Positions 14,525-15,001 of a stretch of DNA of 15,001 bases are shown here, piece after piece. Position numbers and translations under genes: made by a program. This stretch comes from Euryarchaeota archaeon UBA443 (GTDB lineage Archaea; Thermoplasmatota; Poseidoniia; Poseidoniales; Poseidoniaceae): the NCBI GenBank assembly GCA_002499195.1, contig DAKS01000017.1, forward strand, positions 1 through 15,001, given 5' to 3'. The number at the start of each line of letters is the position of its first letter. Position 1 is the first letter of the stretch. The notes beneath the pieces are model-generated. The model was not told where the DNA came from. It did not search any database and saw nothing but the letters and a program-made list of their open reading frames with translations.

Positions 14525-14991
14525 TGCAGCATGAATTCCGATATTGTGGAGAGAAGTACGATGTTCTTCTCGAGCGTACACCAAAAATCTGGACTTTTGC
14601 CAATCATTGTGCTCATCCTCAAGAGGATGGAAGAATCCGAATCTATTTCGAAGATGGAACAAAAGCATGGGCTCATGTTGCTAAGGTTGGTGACGTATGG
14701 TGGGTCCATCATTCTGGACGAGTCTTCACAATGGAACGCATCGAAGCAGGTGCAAGCAGTGATGAGCACCACGGTGGCTTGGTTGCACCAATGCCTGGTG
14801 TAGTCCTTGAAGTCCTCGTATCGGCTGGTGAATCCGTCGAAGCAGGACAAACACTAATGATTCTTGAAGCGATGAAAATGGAGCATCGAATAGTTGCATC
14901 AAGAGATGGAATCGTGACCACAGTTCACTTCAATGTAGGCGATCGTGTCGAACAGGGAACAAATCTACTCGAAGTTGAAGAAACTGAATAA
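14524..14991 (+). CDS. BT-like domain plus biotin carboxyl carrier protein of methylcrotonyl-CoA carboxylase
   Basis: A 155-residue protein. The C-terminal biotinyl domain (about 83-153) has the biotinylation motif LEAMKMEHRI with Lys118 as acceptor, preceded by the 'APMPG' entry (88-92) and followed by DGIVTTVHFNVGDRVEQG. Residues 1-75 are beta-rich (KAWAHVAKVGDVWWVHHSGRVF, 47-68) and resemble the BT domain that joins alpha and beta subunits in fused MCC alpha chains. It would carry biotin between the biotin carboxylase and the carboxyltransferase. I chose the ATG at 14524 over the preceding TTG because of the GGAGGT at 7 nt and the TGATG overlap. The biotin protein ligase that must modify Lys118 is not in the window. 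The gene ends 10 nt before the window edge. Confidence 0.92.
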   Translation: MQHEFRYCGEKYDVLLERTPKIWTFANHCAHPQEDGRIRIYFEDGTKAWAHVAKVGDVWWVHHSGRVFTMERIEAGASSDEHHGGLVAPMPGVVLEVLVSAGESVEAGQTLMILEAMKMEHRIVASRDGIVTTVHFNVGDRVEQGTNLLEVEETE

Positions 14992-15001
14992 TCAGATCCA
15001 T

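Noticed and set aside
14500..14530. Frameshift or pseudogene in a fused MCC alpha gene
   Set aside because: A consensus GGAGGT at 7 nt and a TGATG overlap indicate two real genes. I kept read-level checking as a test in the finding.
1..15001. CRISPR array, insertion sequence, integrase or prophage signals
   Set aside because: No regularly spaced repeats, transposase motifs or terminal inverted repeats were seen. The only tandem repeat found is the 27-bp run in the sHSP-like gene.

Overview
The window looks like the chromosome of a mesophilic, aerobic archaeon, most likely a marine Euryarchaeota lineage of the Poseidoniia type (Marine Group II/III); that placement is an inference from gene content. 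Archaeal markers are a group II chaperonin (thermosome), a geranylgeranyl reductase of the archaeal lipid pathway, a DUF63 membrane protein, a long archaeal FKBP, and TATA-like elements about 25 nt upstream of several start codons. Mixed with these are genes of bacterial flavour: a full DnaK, a CcmF-type haem lyase and a methylcrotonyl-CoA carboxylase/hydratase cluster. Coding density is high, and no stretch above 300 bases lacks a gene. I saw no rRNA, tRNA, CRISPR array or insertion sequence.

Region 1 (1-3171, minus strand) is a protein-folding operon read right to left: a small heat-shock-like protein, DnaK, then the N-terminal part of a thermosome subunit that runs off the left edge. Gaps are 16 and 38 nt. 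The operon starts from a divergent regulatory region (3172-3296) that holds two inverted repeats with related half-sites and two back-to-back TATA-like boxes.

Region 2 (3297-4477, plus strand) holds two AT-richer accessory genes: a GNAT acetyltransferase and a small unrecognised protein with one N-terminal membrane segment.

Region 3 (4530-10443, plus strand) is a run of envelope and housekeeping genes: geranylgeranyl reductase (membrane lipid saturation), CcmF (haem attachment to cytochrome c), an FKBP-type prolyl isomerase/chaperone and an eleven-helix DUF63 protein.

Region 4 (10497-14991, plus strand) is a leucine/isovalerate catabolism cluster: the carboxyltransferase (beta) subunit of methylcrotonyl-CoA carboxylase, a methylglutaconyl-CoA hydratase, and the alpha subunit divided into two overlapping genes, one for biotin carboxylase and one for a BT-like domain plus biotin carrier. 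Together these would convert 3-methylcrotonyl-CoA to HMG-CoA.

The points most worth a second look are the CTAAC/GTTAG-type inverted repeat in the heat-shock promoter, the odd acidic small heat-shock-like protein ending in an IPI motif, the split MCC alpha subunit, and an Arg in place of the usual Gly beside the catalytic Asp of the thermosome nucleotide loop.
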